Shown: positions 1-10,220 of the stretch, piece after piece
Layout: every line of letters starts with the position of its first letter
Position numbering within the stretch: the stretch's first letter is position 1
Assembly (NCBI GenBank): GCA_949152475.1
Contig: OX424555.1
Coordinates: 74,993,915-75,057,914 of the forward strand
Direction: 5' to 3'
From: Terebella lapidaria
Taxonomy: Eukaryota; Annelida; Polychaeta; Terebellida; Terebellidae
DNA: 64,000 nucleotides
Program-made: the position numbers and the translations under genes
The notes under the pieces: model-generated
Seen by the model: the letters and a program-made list of their open reading frames with translations, nothing else
Databases searched by the model: none
Told to the model about the DNA's origin: nothing

Positions 1-1
1 T

Positions 2-796
2 CGTAGCGCTGGTGGTCGTCGTAGAGGCAGCAGGGGCTTGGAGGGTAGTTTCCGTGGTCGGAGCAGCTGGGTTTATGGCGACCGGTGCAGTAGTTGGCAT
101 GGTGTCGTGCGCAGGTGGGTAGCCAGTGTTGCTCGGGATCGGCACGGTCTGGGGGACCAGTCTGTAGGGCGGCGACCTTGCTGGAATTCCGTATGACGGA
201 GCTGGGTACGGCACCTTCGGGAATTGATATCGCGAACTAGGGGCGAACACACTTGGACATACTGCTACTCCATGGTTTTGCATGGCAATCCCAAGATTGG
301 GCACTATTCCATGATTGTATACGGCTACTCCATGTGCTGGTATTCCGTTCGTATATGACCCAAAGGGGTATACTGCTACTCCGTAGTTAAGCAACACTCC
401 ATGATCGCACACTGCTATTCCATGGTTAGGCACTGCCGCTCGATGATTAGACGCTGCTATTCCATAGTTAGGCACTGCTACTCCGTGGTTAGGCACGTAA
501 CTGTGTGGTGCGGGGTGCACAACTGGATGCGATGGTTTGACAATCATCGATGGTCTGATGTTGCTTGCCGATGGCGGTGGATACATGGCATGCGTATTTC
601 CGCTGGTGTCACAGATCGGAGCTCTGTCGTCGTGTGGTCGGCGATTGGTTGGAGTTCGGTCGGGTCGCGTCAGCTTGTTTGGCATCGCTGACGGGCATGT
701 TGTCATGTTGTTGTGTTGCGATGGTGGTTCGGTCTGATTATCCGAGTCATGCGCCCATTGTTGGATTCTCAACCGACTTGGTGGGTGCGTCATCAT
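2..796 (-). CDS. Uncharacterised Pro-rich heptad-repeat protein, partial
   Basis: The minus strand is open from an in-frame TAA at 883-881 down to the window edge, about 293 codons; the first in-frame ATG is at 796. The frame runs off the left edge, so the product is incomplete. Residues encoded near 496-390 form tandem seven-residue repeats of the form V-P-N-[HY]-G-[IV]-A (21 bp period, in phase), with synonymous changes between copies, then decay into looser NHG[VI]A variants to about position 270. After the repeats the sequence turns Pro/Tyr-rich and then Thr/Ala/Pro-rich, mucin-like. No known domain is recognised and no signal peptide is obvious at the ATG, so the true start may lie in an upstream exon. 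It could be a structural or secreted protein, or a retroelement-linked frame; function is unknown. Plus-strand frames here are shadows. Confidence 0.55.
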   Translation of the reverse strand, partial: MMTHPPSRLRIQQWAHDSDNQTEPPSQHNNMTTCPSAMPNKLTRPDRTPTNRRPHDDRAPICDTSGNTHAMYPPPSASNIRPSMIVKPSHPVVHPAPHSYVPNHGVAVPNYGIAASNHRAAVPNHGIAVCDHGVLLNYGVAVYPFGSYTNGIPAHGVAVYNHGIVPNLGIAMQNHGVAVCPSVFAPSSRYQFPKVPYPAPSYGIPARSPPYRLVPQTVPIPSNTGYPPAHDTMPTTAPVAINPAAPTTETTLQAPAASTTTTSAT

Positions 797-883
797 TGAC
801 GCACTGAAGTTCGCAGTACGTACACTGACCGACTTAGGAAGCAAGTCGGTATTGGGTTGACGCCAAGGGCATGTATAGTCTTA

Positions 884-1450
884 GCTTTTCTTTTACTATA
901 ACTTCAAGCAAACTGAGCATTCCATATACGATTTCTGGCCAGTAAAATATCTAAGGCCACCAAAAGATCAACCATATTTTAGTATTCATATGCTTATAGG
1001 CCTGTATATATAGGCATATTTTCAATTTGGGGACATATTGGCTAGGTTTGCAAAGTATATATCGCGATGGAATGCTTTTTGTGGAACAAATGGTTGTTGA
1101 AGGACTCTATTATTCAAGTATATTGTCTAAACACGCTAGCTTTTCGAGCTTTCGTGCATTATCAAGCGATCCAAAACACTCCTTGTGCTTGTGAAACTAA
1201 AACACAAAAATTTGGACTTTGGACTTTTGTTTGGACTTTTGTCCAAGAACCTACATGTAATTGAAATTGCTCCCAAAAACATTGTTATTCTCCTTTGTTA
1301 TGTAGATCTTGAAAGGTCCTATCCACGAGGAAGAAATGTGTGAACGAATGTTTTCTGAAAATTGGTTCGTGATCCACAACTTGATGCACATGTGTATTAA
1401 ATTTGATGAAACGAAGAAAACTGTATAAAGTTGTCATCAGCATAACTAAA
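884..1450. other. Noncoding stretch, nothing recognised
   Basis: AT-rich sequence with no coding frame of note, no repeat array and no RNA gene that I can see. A short direct repetition of TTTGGACTTT occurs near 1210-1240. It lies upstream of the minus-strand frame at 2-796, so a promoter or first exon for that frame could be here, but nothing in the sequence proves it. Confidence 0.4.
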
Positions 1451-1634
1451 GTGTAACGTTTGACGCCCGCTACTTAGGGCGCAATCACCACACATCTGAG
1501 CAACGGCCGCAGGGGTCGTAATTACTTAACTATGGCCAGGTCACAGTCCGGGAAACAAGTCCGGCCTGCATACATCACTCAGATATTACATTACACCTAC
1601 CATTCGACATGTTACTGGCCGGCCCCTTGACGAT

Positions 1635-1705
1635 CCACCACGGGGATAGAACCCCGGATAGCCCGACGGTCTGCCAGAGCCTTAAGCACCATCTCAGGGT
1701 GAGAG
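1635..1705 (-). repeat. tRNA-derived SINE-like relic
   Basis: Read on the minus strand, this stretch has an A-box-like TGGTGCTTAAGG followed about 30 bases later by a T-arm-like hairpin CGGGG-TTCTAT-CCCCG with a B-box-like GGTTCTATCCC. The loop is one base short of a true tRNA T-loop and no acceptor stem closes, so this is not a functional tRNA. The arrangement fits the head of a tRNA-derived SINE. Confidence 0.35.
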
Positions 1706-3395
1706 ACTACCAATCCATGGGGGCGTGAGCCCCCGGATCAAAGCAGCCTCTCTCCTGGACCCCCGATTGAAATTGTACCCGGGGTCTTCATTGAACCTCT
1801 AGTCAGGCAAAGGGGACGAGGAGCACTTGGCCCTGCCTACCGTCGTCCTCTCGCCCTAACAGCTCTGAGACAACTCAAAGAAAGCGCAAGAGAACGAGGG
1901 TGTGACGTCATGACCATTATTACAGCATAGTGGAGTTTTGAACGCGAAGCAGCCAAATCAGGTAGGTATGGAGTATAACAGCAGCCGAAACTCCTATCAC
2001 AATCTTTGGGCAAAATCGCGACAATACACCCTTCTTACAATGTTGGTCCCCAACATGCTCCGCCTCAGCCCAAAACCCACCAGAACACGACCTGAGCATC
2101 ACACGGCAAAACCAGAAGGAATCAAGGTGAGCGGCACCCAGAAGTTGCAACGCACAAGATTCAGACCTTGAGAGTCTGTTTTGGAAGAATGTGGCTTACG
2201 GACTACACTATAACACTCCTAGACTTTTGAATAAACCCTAATAAACAAACTAAAATTTTGAACTAGTGGTTCCAGAAGGATCCCAGGTCATCCGCCGAAA
2301 GGGACAGTGTGCTGAGTGTTTGGAATCCAATTAACCTTTAGAAATAGAAATGTTTTAAAACGACTCACTGGTGTATGCCCATTGTAGCCCTAAAGACACC
2401 TGTGCATTTTATGGGCGTTCATGACGCGCTCACTAGTAACCACAGTTGCAGTTTATTACTATATATATATTACAAGGCCACGGAGCAATGCACCGTTCAA
2501 ACCTAGAGCAACAAATCAACTAAGGGAGCGTGGTTCCATATATTCAGACGGAACTGACAGGTCCAAAACACGGAGGTTAGACGGTTATGGACGATTTAGA
2601 TGATGAAATCAATTGCCGGCGGTCGTCGGGAACTGCCCTCGGATGAAGGCCAGCCCCGAACAGCCACAACGAAATGGCATATTGACCTTGAAACTGTAAC
2701 GATAGGGATTAAAAGCCACAATGCATGCTGACGCAAGTAGAATTCGACCCCCTGCTTAAAAGGCAGGCCGGGGTTACGGTCATTCCAGCCGGACCATGTA
2801 ACATGCAATCCTGACAAAATAAGCATCCCCTTACTGCCATGGTCAGGCTGCATATGAGGACTACGACCTGGCAAAACGGTTTCCCGCATTAGAAACCTTT
2901 AACTACTAAGTACGCTTAACCTTACCAGTGGCGCATGAATGATGACACACCAAATGATGTCACCTCAAAGCGTCCATTGCGCCAGATGAGTCATGCAGAG
3001 GAACTGCGAACATCAGTCCTCACATCCAAGCACTAGCCCCCCATCCATAGACAGCTCCCCATTATCGTGGGAAAGGCACTTCTCCCACAGCAAACGAAAG
3101 CCCCAACCTCTGTTTGGCCATATAAGAGGCTGTTCCGGGACCCTCCGGCATTCGGCAAATCCATAAAAGTGGTCCAGTCGGTGCTGGCATTGGGTTAACT
3201 GCACCGGACAACACTCCACATGATGCAGATAGGCTTGCCACAAGATCTTAGCGCTAGAAACTACGGAAGGTCGAATGAGCGGTGGCGGCGCTTCGGCGTA
3301 TATGGTCGATTCGCTCACACCTGCAAATCACTAAAAATTAATGATCGCGGTGTTAAGCGGTCTGAAGGTGATAAATGGATACCACACTTGCATCC
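1706..3395. other. Intergenic stretch, possible retroelement flank
   Basis: No convincing gene. Small open frames on both strands (for example 2596-2889 and 3013-3318, minus) show no recognisable domain. Because this lies downstream of the minus-strand Gypsy integrase, part of it may be the 3' end or LTR of that element; TGTAACG at 1452 would suit an LTR end, but I could not find the partner end, so no LTR is called. Confidence 0.3.
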
Positions 3396-4113
3396 TTATG
3401 TGCGGAACGACAGTCCCACTCGTACCTCGATGGTGCGCATGATTGGCGACGTGGTCGTCATCCATTTCTTGATGTCCAGAAGTTCAGGAGGGATCTGCAG
3501 ATCGCCGAAAACTGGTGGTAAGTCATCCGGACTACCATCGGATGAATCGGTCAGGTCCAGAAGGCTTACCATTCGATGTATTCGTTTGTCTGGGGTCCAC
3601 GGATGCTGACCAGATGCATCCAAGATAGGAACATCATCCGGGTCTGCATCCTGAATGAGTGGATCCAAGATGAGCGGGTTGTCTATGTGAACTACTAGGA
3701 TCCTGTCCGAATCAGAATCTGGTAGTCCACCTCGATCACCTGTTGCAGTACAATGAAGGGGCCTATCCATGCTCGCACAAACTTGTTGCCTTGTTTGGCT
3801 GGTAGATAGTAATAGCGTACCTTGTCGCCTCCCCAAAAGCGAGCCTACCCTTGGTGTGGCCATCATAGCCTCGTTTCTGGCGGATAGCGGACTTATCAGG
3901 ACATGCTCGTGCATGAGTGTTCGCCAGGGCGCGGTAAACCAACTCCAAGTACTCGGGGCTGCACTGTGGTACTCGGCCGATTTTCACCGCAGTTGGATAC
4001 ATGATATCCATGAGTAGATTTAGCTCCCGGCTGTACAGCATCGCGTGCAGAGTCACCCCTGTAACGTGTGTTATAATCATATCAATAGTGTTCCGTGTTT
4101 CATGTATTCCCAT
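3396..4113 (-). pseudogene. Integrase C-terminal region (Ty3/Gypsy), frameshifted
   Basis: Two overlapping minus-strand frames (3763-4113 and 3396-3914) cover the region after the catalytic core. The first contains the TPHA/YGREL-type phrase (here THVTGVTLHAMLYSREL) and an alpha-helical stretch that usually leads into the chromodomain-like end; the second begins with the KxGRLAFGE region out of frame and then runs into an Asp-rich tail. No intact chromodomain is visible. Confidence 0.5.
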
Positions 4114-4199
4114 GATCCGGTTTGCAAGTACGGAAACCCTAAAGTAAACAAGACAAACAACACATTACAACCCCTGGCCAGTCAAGAGTGGACCGACGA

Positions 4200-4620
4200 C
4201 CTATACACCATCAAGACGTATGGGGGCTGGTCATCCCAGTCATTCACACGATCACTAATGAAGGCCGCCAGCATGTTCAGGAGAGATCGGTTGAGGATCG
4301 GTAAAAGGTGGTCTGGACCTTGTTGCTCACTAGCATTTCAGCAAGGGAGCCCCGGAACAGCTTGCTTTCAAATTGCGTGCCCTGATCCGAATGTACCTGC
4401 TTGGGTATTCCATGGTACACCACCCACCTATTCACCAGCAACCGAGCTACCTCGTCCGTGGTCTGGCACCACAGGGAATAGGTGTCATTTTACTAGGTGA
4501 AATAGTCCGAAATGACCAGGATATATCGGAACCCAGGCGGAGTGACCCGGTGAGTTCCCAGAATGTTCATATCGATCCAGTCAAAAGGCACGCCAGCCTT
4601 AACAGTGGTCAAGAGGTGGC
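4200..4620 (-). pseudogene. Integrase catalytic core remnant (Ty3/Gypsy)
   Basis: The minus strand holds, in one broken reading, a RYILVISDYFT-like stretch (around the first catalytic Asp), an in-frame stop right after it, then VVYHGIPKQVHSDQGTQFES-like sequence around the second catalytic Asp. The region of the final catalytic Glu is not readable in frame. The core is interrupted by at least one stop and one frame change, so it cannot make an active enzyme. Confidence 0.6.
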
Positions 4621-4793
4621 GGCCAGGAGTTTACAGGAGCATACAATCTCTGCACATCCAGGCTGCTACCAGGCCAATGAAAGCGTTGTTGCAGTCAGTG
4701 GATAGTCTTCTGGACTCCAAGATGACTGGTGAACCGAAGTTCAGGCAGTTGGTGGAGCACTTCGTTCCGCAGTGCTGCAGGAAGCACCAGCTG

Positions 4794-5114
4794 TCAGAAG
4801 GCAGGTGAAGGGTGCAGAGGCTCATAGCGCTGGTAAAGTAGGCCTTCGTGGAACGCGAGCTGTTCCCGATGGGAGACCAATGCTTGGGTCTCCTGACTCT
4901 CTTCCATGTAGGTTTCCTGCTCTGCCTTCGAAGGTTTCTGGTCAGCCTCAAGGACCTTTATTATTGGTGCTAGGGCGCGGTCTGCCCTTTGCTTTGCAGC
5001 CAGTTGTTCTGGAGAGCAGCCACCCAAGTAGGTTGGCTCATTGGTTAATTGCCGCTCATACTCGGACTCGGATGAGGACGTGGTGGGTTCCCAGAAAGAA
5101 AACATTCCCACCAT
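4794..5114 (-). pseudogene. Gypsy pol spacer before integrase
   Basis: Charged minus-strand frame of 106 codons (many E, Q, K, A) lying between the RNase H and integrase parts, ending in an LAFHEGLLYQRYEP-like stretch. That phrase resembles the 'LLYR...' stretch that precedes the zinc-binding N-terminal integrase domain in Ty3/Gypsy elements. An overlapping frame at 4631-4951 continues the similarity, showing a frameshift. Confidence 0.5.
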
Positions 5115-5583
5115 CGAGGAGGACTCGCTAGGGTTGAGTTTTACCCCGAATCGAATGCAGGAGGGTGAACTCCTGTTGCCCGGGCCGCCGTGGTATTGAG
5201 GGCTGCGGAGGCCTGCAGTCGCCCCAGAAGATCCAGGTATGAGTCAGAAGACAAATCCTTGCTGCGCTGGAATTGGGTCATTCCTGCGCAGTCCCGATTC
5301 TTGCACTTATGGCAACGTGACGGTCTGTCAGCATTGCCATAGACGTAGAATCAATACCCAGTATTCCGAGTGACCAAAACAGGGTCCGTTATCCAATCTC
5401 ATAGTTCGGGGACAGAAAGTCATAGCAAACATACGAGAGAAAACAGAAATGACAGGGGAACTGATGAGCCCCCAAAAAGCCATGTTGCTTTCCGTTGTGG
5501 TGCTCTATTTTTATGTCATATTCCTGGAGTTTGACAAGCCACCGGACCACCAAGCCATCAGCCTAACTATAGTTGACCAGCCA

Positions 5584-5952
5584 TCAGAGTGAACTGTGGT
5601 CAGCCCGCAACCAGAAATGCCGCCCCAACAAGTAATGCTGGAACCGCTTAGTCATAGTTACAACCGTGAGGAGCTCGCGGTCAGTCGTGCAATAGTTCAT
5701 TTGAGAGCAGCTCAGGGCCACACTCGCATAAGCTACTACACGCTCCTGTCCGTCCACGACCTGTGAGAGAACACCGCCGAGTGCTAAGTTACTGGCGTTC
5801 GTGTCCAGAATACACTCACTGTCAGGAAGTGGGTGCCGGAACACAGGTGTTCCACAAAAGCTGACTCCTGGGAAGCCTGCTATCTCTGCGAAGCCCTGGA
5901 TAAACTGGCAGTGGAAGCTCACGAAACCCAAGAAGGACCTCACGTCCATCAC
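5584..5952 (-). pseudogene. RNase H-like domain of Ty3/Gypsy pol
   Basis: A 122-codon minus-strand frame carries the usual connection-RNase H landmarks in order: a DTNASNLALGGVLSQ-like block (D-A-S-x-x-G-x-G-x-V-L-x-Q family signature, with A-L replacing G-x), a YASVALSCSQMNY block, a TTDRELLTVV block and a terminal YLLGR...LRADHSSL block. In an intact element it would degrade the RNA strand of the RNA-DNA hybrid. It is cut off from the integrase by frame breaks. Confidence 0.75.
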
Positions 5953-6085
5953 GATACAAGGTCAGGACCTGTGCTTTTCGGCCTCAATCTTTGATCGGTC
6001 CGGACGAACACCTGTGCTTGTCACCATGAAGCCAGGTACAAGATCTCTTTGCCAAAGAGTTCGCACTTGTTGGGCTTAGCCTAAC
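5950..6085 (-). pseudogene. Reverse transcriptase C-terminal remnant (Ty3/Gypsy)
   Basis: The minus strand encodes, with a frame change, the end of the RT palm/thumb: a short NKCELFGKE-type stretch followed by a VTSTGVRPDRSKIEA-type stretch, typical of the position just before the RNase H domain. Frame is lost at least once and the rest of the RT is absent. Confidence 0.6.
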
Positions 6086-6339
6086 GTGGTCATTTATGAT
6101 GAGTATAAGTTTTATCGCCCTTGACTCTTCGGTCTGGTAGATGGCCGGTAAATTTTTTTTCTCCCAAATCGCATTACTATCCATTTTGGGCCATTTCCAG
6201 GCAAAAAAAAAATAATTCACCCTTTGAAAAAAACTTGACACTTTTTGGCTTTATAATGGGAGCTGCGGCAGCTGTACTCCCAGAAACCTTGAAGATGGGA
6301 CTCAGGTATTGACACTTTCAAATGGGAAGTCATATGTGG

Positions 6340-7345
6340 CGATTAGTGTGGTGACCTTGAAATTTAACTTTCGATGAGCTTTGAAAGGCCTTTCCGAATA
6401 TTGTATACCAAATCCGAATATTTTGATGACCTTGAATTTGACATTTGATCTTATTTGCGAGGTCAAAGCACAAAATGGCTAATATCTTGCTTATTATATG
6501 ATTTTACAGATCAGGAATCAATTGAGCATATGATATAAACTGAATATTGTCATGACCTTTCAGGAATGATATATGCTGAATATTCTGATGACTTTGAATT
6601 TGACCTTTGACCTCATTTTCAAGGTCAGAGCACAAATTGGCTAATATCTTGCTTATTATCGATTTTACAACTCAAGAATCAATTGAGCATATATGAAATG
6701 ATATAAACTGAATATTGTCATGACCTTGAATTTGACCTTTGACCTTACTTCAAGGTCAGAGCTCAAAATGGCTAATTTCTCGCTTATAATCGACTTTACA
6801 GCTTAAGAATCAATTGTGAACCTATAGGAAATAATATATGCTGAATATTGACATGACCTTGAATTTGACTTTATTTTCAAGGTCAGAGCACAAAATGACT
6901 AATATCGTTTATTATCGACTCTACAGTTTGGGAATAGGTTGTGTACAGGAAATAATACATGCTGAGTATTCTCATGACCTTGAACATGGCCATTGACCTT
7001 ATTTTCAACGTCGGAGAACAAAATGGCTAATATCTTGTTTGTTATCAACTTAAAGGCTTGTTGATCAATTGTAAACATACATGAAATAATATATGGTGAA
7101 TATTGTTATGACCTTGAATTTGACATTTGACCTCATTTTTCCTTCATAATGGGAGCTGTATGGAGTAAACTCGAAGAACACTTCAAGATGGAGCCTAAAT
7201 ATTGGTAGTATCAAATGGAAAATCATGTTGCAGTTTCAATGGTAATCTTAAATTTCACCCCCAATGACTTTGGAAGGTCAATAAGGCAATATTGATGAAA
7301 AAGAGTTATGGTTTAAAACTAAACATTTTCCGGTAACCTCTCTTA
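6340..7345. repeat. Diverged tandem array (unit about 120-135 bp) with nuclear-receptor-type motifs
   Basis: About seven diverged units, each with TGACCTTGA, then often TGACCTTTGACCT, then TCAAGGTCA, followed by ACAAAATGGCTAATATCT and a TATGCTGAATATT stretch. Clear starts lie near 6426, 6590, 6720, 6854, 6975 and 7108. Perfect AGGTCA direct repeats with one-base spacing sit at 6601-6613 and 6733-6745. The array ends near a CCGGTAACCTCTCTTAACCC stretch at 7331-7350 that matches the end of the sister copy at 56144-57550. Noncoding. Confidence 0.8.
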
Positions 7346-7359
7346 ACCCTTGGACGTTT

Positions 7360-8185
7360 TTTTTTTTTCAAAATGGTGGCTGTTTCGACAAAAACGACCA
7401 GTTTTGGATTTGGTGGTCATTTTCCTAAATCTGTTCAGTAACTTTTTTTCTAATTTTGCATAAGCATGACATTTTAGGCCATCTGTAAGATGTATGAATG
7501 TGGTAGCCCTTGAATCGCTCAAAAAGCCCGAAAAGTAGGCCCAAAATGGCCTAAATTTCACTTTTTGGCTTTTGCAGCTTGTGTAAGAAGAAATACAGTC
7601 TTGTAAGAAGAAATACAGTCATTCAAAATGCTGGAATAGGCCCAAAATATCCAAAATTTCACTCCATTGCATTTCGCTTGAAACTTATTTAGTAACTTTC
7701 TCTCTATATTCACATATTCATAACATTATGCTATGTTCATTTCGTGTGTTGGAGATGGAATGCCTCAAATCGCTCGAAAAGCTCAAAATACAGGCCCAAA
7801 TCTCGCAAAGCGGGCTGACATGAACAAATTGGTATACAAAACGCTTACAGATACAATATGAGCATGTATTATGGACATATAGGAAGTCATTTATGGCAGA
7901 TTTTTTGATGACCTTGAATTCGACCTCACATGACCTTGAATGGTGAATCTCCAGGTCACGTCCCAACTGAAACGTTTAATTTGACCTGTACCTACTAGAG
8001 GGCTGCAAATAAAGCTTAGGTTTTTATTTTGAACTTTTAAGTCATATATTGTGGATCTTTTGGTGGTCATGAAGCAGATGACCACGAGTGGTAAGTTCGA
8101 AGATCACATCTGAATTCAATGTGTAAATTGGACTCTGCATACAACATGGCTGTAGCTAGAGCTTAGGTTTTATTACGATCATATA
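7360..8185. repeat. Dispersed repeat related to 56300-56530, host of a nested transposon
   Basis: The stretch from 7366 to about 7560 matches 56310-56530 in order (AAAATGGTGGCTG, TTTGGATTTGGTGG, TCTGTTCAGTAACTTT, GAATCGCTC, GGCCCAAAATGG). The related sequence resumes after the nested element, ending with TGTCCGGTAAGCTATCTTAA near 9659. A 20 bp unit CTTGTAAGAAGAAATACAGT is duplicated around 7581-7620. No coding. Confidence 0.6.
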
Positions 8186-9482
8186 CACAGTCGTCAACGT
8201 GCGCACAGGATTCCTGTAGCGGAGTTACAGGAAGCCTGCAAAAAACAACAACATAATCTGAGAAAATTGATGGTAGGTGGGTATTTTTGGTTGGAAACAC
8301 ATCCCAAAAGGAGTTTCCAGCAAAGCGACTAAGCAGATAGACTAACATAATGATATTCTTTTGCGTGGTAGTTTCATTTGTTGTTGACACCTTCGTTATT
8401 ATTAACTATAAACACATGAAGTGAGATTATTCCTCAATTATCGTTCGATTGCCTCTTTGCCTACATGAAATCACCATATAATGGAACTTTTGCCCACTGC
8501 TAATGTACATGGGGGTTTATTGGTTCACAGTTGATTAAATTCGACAGTTAATGGGAGGTGACACTCGTCTGGGAGGTGACACTCGCTAACAAAAACACAC
8601 ACGTAAGATAGGTTAGGTCTATGTGTTGCATGGACCTAGGTTAGGTCCATGCAACACACCAATACTGATATCATTGAGGACATGATGAGCACTGTATATT
8701 CAGTTTATTATATTGTTCCAGTTGTTACACATAATAAGTTATTTTACTGTAAATTTAGTGAAAGATATATTTGGGGGCAATGTTCCATCTAGTGCTTCTT
8801 GCATACTAAATTACTTTACAACGAAGAAAAGGCATTGCCAGTTGATGAGATCCAGCCAAGAATATCGCAACCTATATGCTTGTACTTTTCCAGTACAATG
8901 CACAATCCATGAATCTGACCTCTGTATGTGTTTATATTGATGTGTACAAAGTTAAGTTGAAATTTTAGGGCAATTTTACATCCAGTGTTACTTGAATACT
9001 GAAGCGCCTGTTACGTGAATACTTCAGCGCCTGTTACGTGAATCCTGCAGCACATATCTCGTGTGTGCTACGATAAACAATTGCTTGACAAACACAAACA
9101 GACGAGTGTCACCTCCCATTAACTGATGAATTTGTTCAACTGCGAACCAATCAACCCCCATGCACAGTAGCAGTGGGCAAAAGTTCCATTATATGATGAT
9201 TACATGTAGACAAAGAGGCAATAGGACGATAATTGAGGGATAATCTCATTTCATGTGTTTATAGTTAATAATAACGAAGGTATTAACAACAAATGAAACT
9301 ACCACGCAAAAGAATATCATTATGTTAGTCTATCTGCTCAGTCCCTTTGCTGGAAACCTCGTTTGGGATGTGCTTCCAACCAAAGATACCCACCTACCAT
9401 CAATTTTCTGATTATGTTGTTGCTTTTTGCAGGCTTCCTGTAACACCGTTACAGGAATCCTGTGCGCACGTTGACGACTGTG
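8186..9482. mobile_element. Long-TIR DNA transposon, nonautonomous, 1.3 kb
   Basis: The left arm (8186 to about 8580) is repeated in inverted orientation at about 9100-9482, including exact ends CACAGTCGTC...GACGACTGTG and many shared blocks such as GTGCGCACAGGATTCCTGTA and its complement. It is flanked by a 5 bp duplication, ATATA at 8181-8185 and 9483-9487. The central 500 bp has no transposase; its largest frame (8713-8940, plus) has no recognisable domain. It sits inside the dispersed repeat at 7360-9700. Arms of about 400 bp out of 1.3 kb make it foldback-like. Superfamily is not assigned. Confidence 0.85.
8622..8658. repeat. Perfect 17 bp hairpin in transposon centre
   Basis: TGTGTTGCATGGACCTA at 8622-8638 is followed after 3 bases by its exact reverse complement at 8642-8658. 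It overlaps a short direct repeat of AGGTTAGGTC. It lies just inside the left inverted arm of the 1.3 kb element. Confidence 0.85.
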
Positions 9483-9487
9483 ATATA

Positions 9488-9700
9488 GGAAGTCATACAT
9501 AGCAGATCTTTGGGTAGTCTGAAGTTGATCTGAGATGACCTTGAGCAGTAAATCCGAAGGTCACATCTTACTTGAAATGTATAATTTTGGACTCTGTACG
9601 GCTGTAGTCAGAGCTAAATCAAACATTCTAGATCTTTCTTTTTAGACAAACCAAAATTGTCCGGTAAGCTATCTTAACCCTTGGGCTTATTTTTTCTTAA
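9488..9700. repeat. Right remainder of the interrupted dispersed repeat
   Basis: Sequence after the nested transposon resumes the host repeat: AGGAAGTCATACATAGCAGATC parallels 7880-7900, and AATTGTCCGGTAAGCTATCTTAACCC near 9655-9680 parallels the ends at 7331 and 57513. This shows that the 1.3 kb element inserted after the host repeat had settled. Confidence 0.6.
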
Positions 9701-10080
9701 AGCATAACGGCAGTTCTTATCGACTTATACAGTATTAGGATAGGTTCACGAACCAATTTTGATACGATACCAAAATATATTCGAATAATATCCAAACTGC
9801 ATCAATTTTACATGTGTGTGCTGTTCGAATAATTTACTGAATTCCTTCTTTAGTATGAACAAGATCTCTTTCATGTCCTCGCGGACTTCAATTTCAAATA
9901 CTTATGAAGCTCGAACTATTTTTCAGTTTCCAATATCAGACCAAATCCATGTCTTTTTTGTCGTAGAAATATTACACGAAAACAACAAGTGCCATTGTTC
10001 AATAATGCTTTTTATTAGATAAATAATAAATGATCACGTAATAGTTGATATTTTCCGGAGAGCGAGGCGCCTACTGATTG
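9701..10080. other. Noncoding stretch, nothing recognised
   Basis: AT-rich, no repeat array, no credible coding frame. A 68-codon plus-strand frame at 9816-10022 has no recognisable features. Confidence 0.4.
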
Positions 10081-10094
10081 TATGTGTGAGTGTG

Positions 10095-10220
10095 TGGGGC
10101 CGCGTGGTACAGTGGTAATCCAGATAGAGACGTGGTTGAGACAACAGTGTAGGGAGACATCAGGCTGAAGATGGCTGGGCATCTAGACTAGTGGGGGGTT
10201 CACATCGGGCGTGCATAGCA
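10095..10220 (+). repeat. tRNA-derived SINE-like relic
   Basis: GGGCCGCGTGGTACAGTGGTAA near 10098 resembles the A-box end of a tRNA head (TGGTACAGTGG). A weak B-box-like GGTTCACATC follows at about 10198. The spacing is longer than in a tRNA and the B box is imperfect, so this is at most a SINE relic. Confidence 0.3.

Larger units (their letters stand above)
3396..6085 (-). mobile_element. Degenerate Ty3/Gypsy retrotransposon fragment (pol)
   Basis: Minus-strand fragments in the order reverse transcriptase end, RNase H, spacer, integrase core and integrase C-terminal region form the 3' half of a Ty3/Gypsy pol gene. The fragments lie in different frames with internal stops, so the copy is dead. 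Upstream pol (protease and most of the RT) and gag are missing: homology stops near 6085, where unrelated repeat sequence begins. No bounding LTR pair was identified. The order RNase H before integrase is the Ty3/Gypsy arrangement. Confidence 0.75.

Noticed and set aside
401-807. Plus-strand frames of 66-96 codons
   Set aside because: Antisense to the longer minus-strand frame that holds the in-phase heptad repeat; their Cys/Arg/His-rich content has no recognisable pattern.
1635-1705. Functional tRNA gene
   Set aside because: A- and B-box-like motifs exist but the T-loop is one base short and no acceptor stem forms; kept only as a SINE-like relic.
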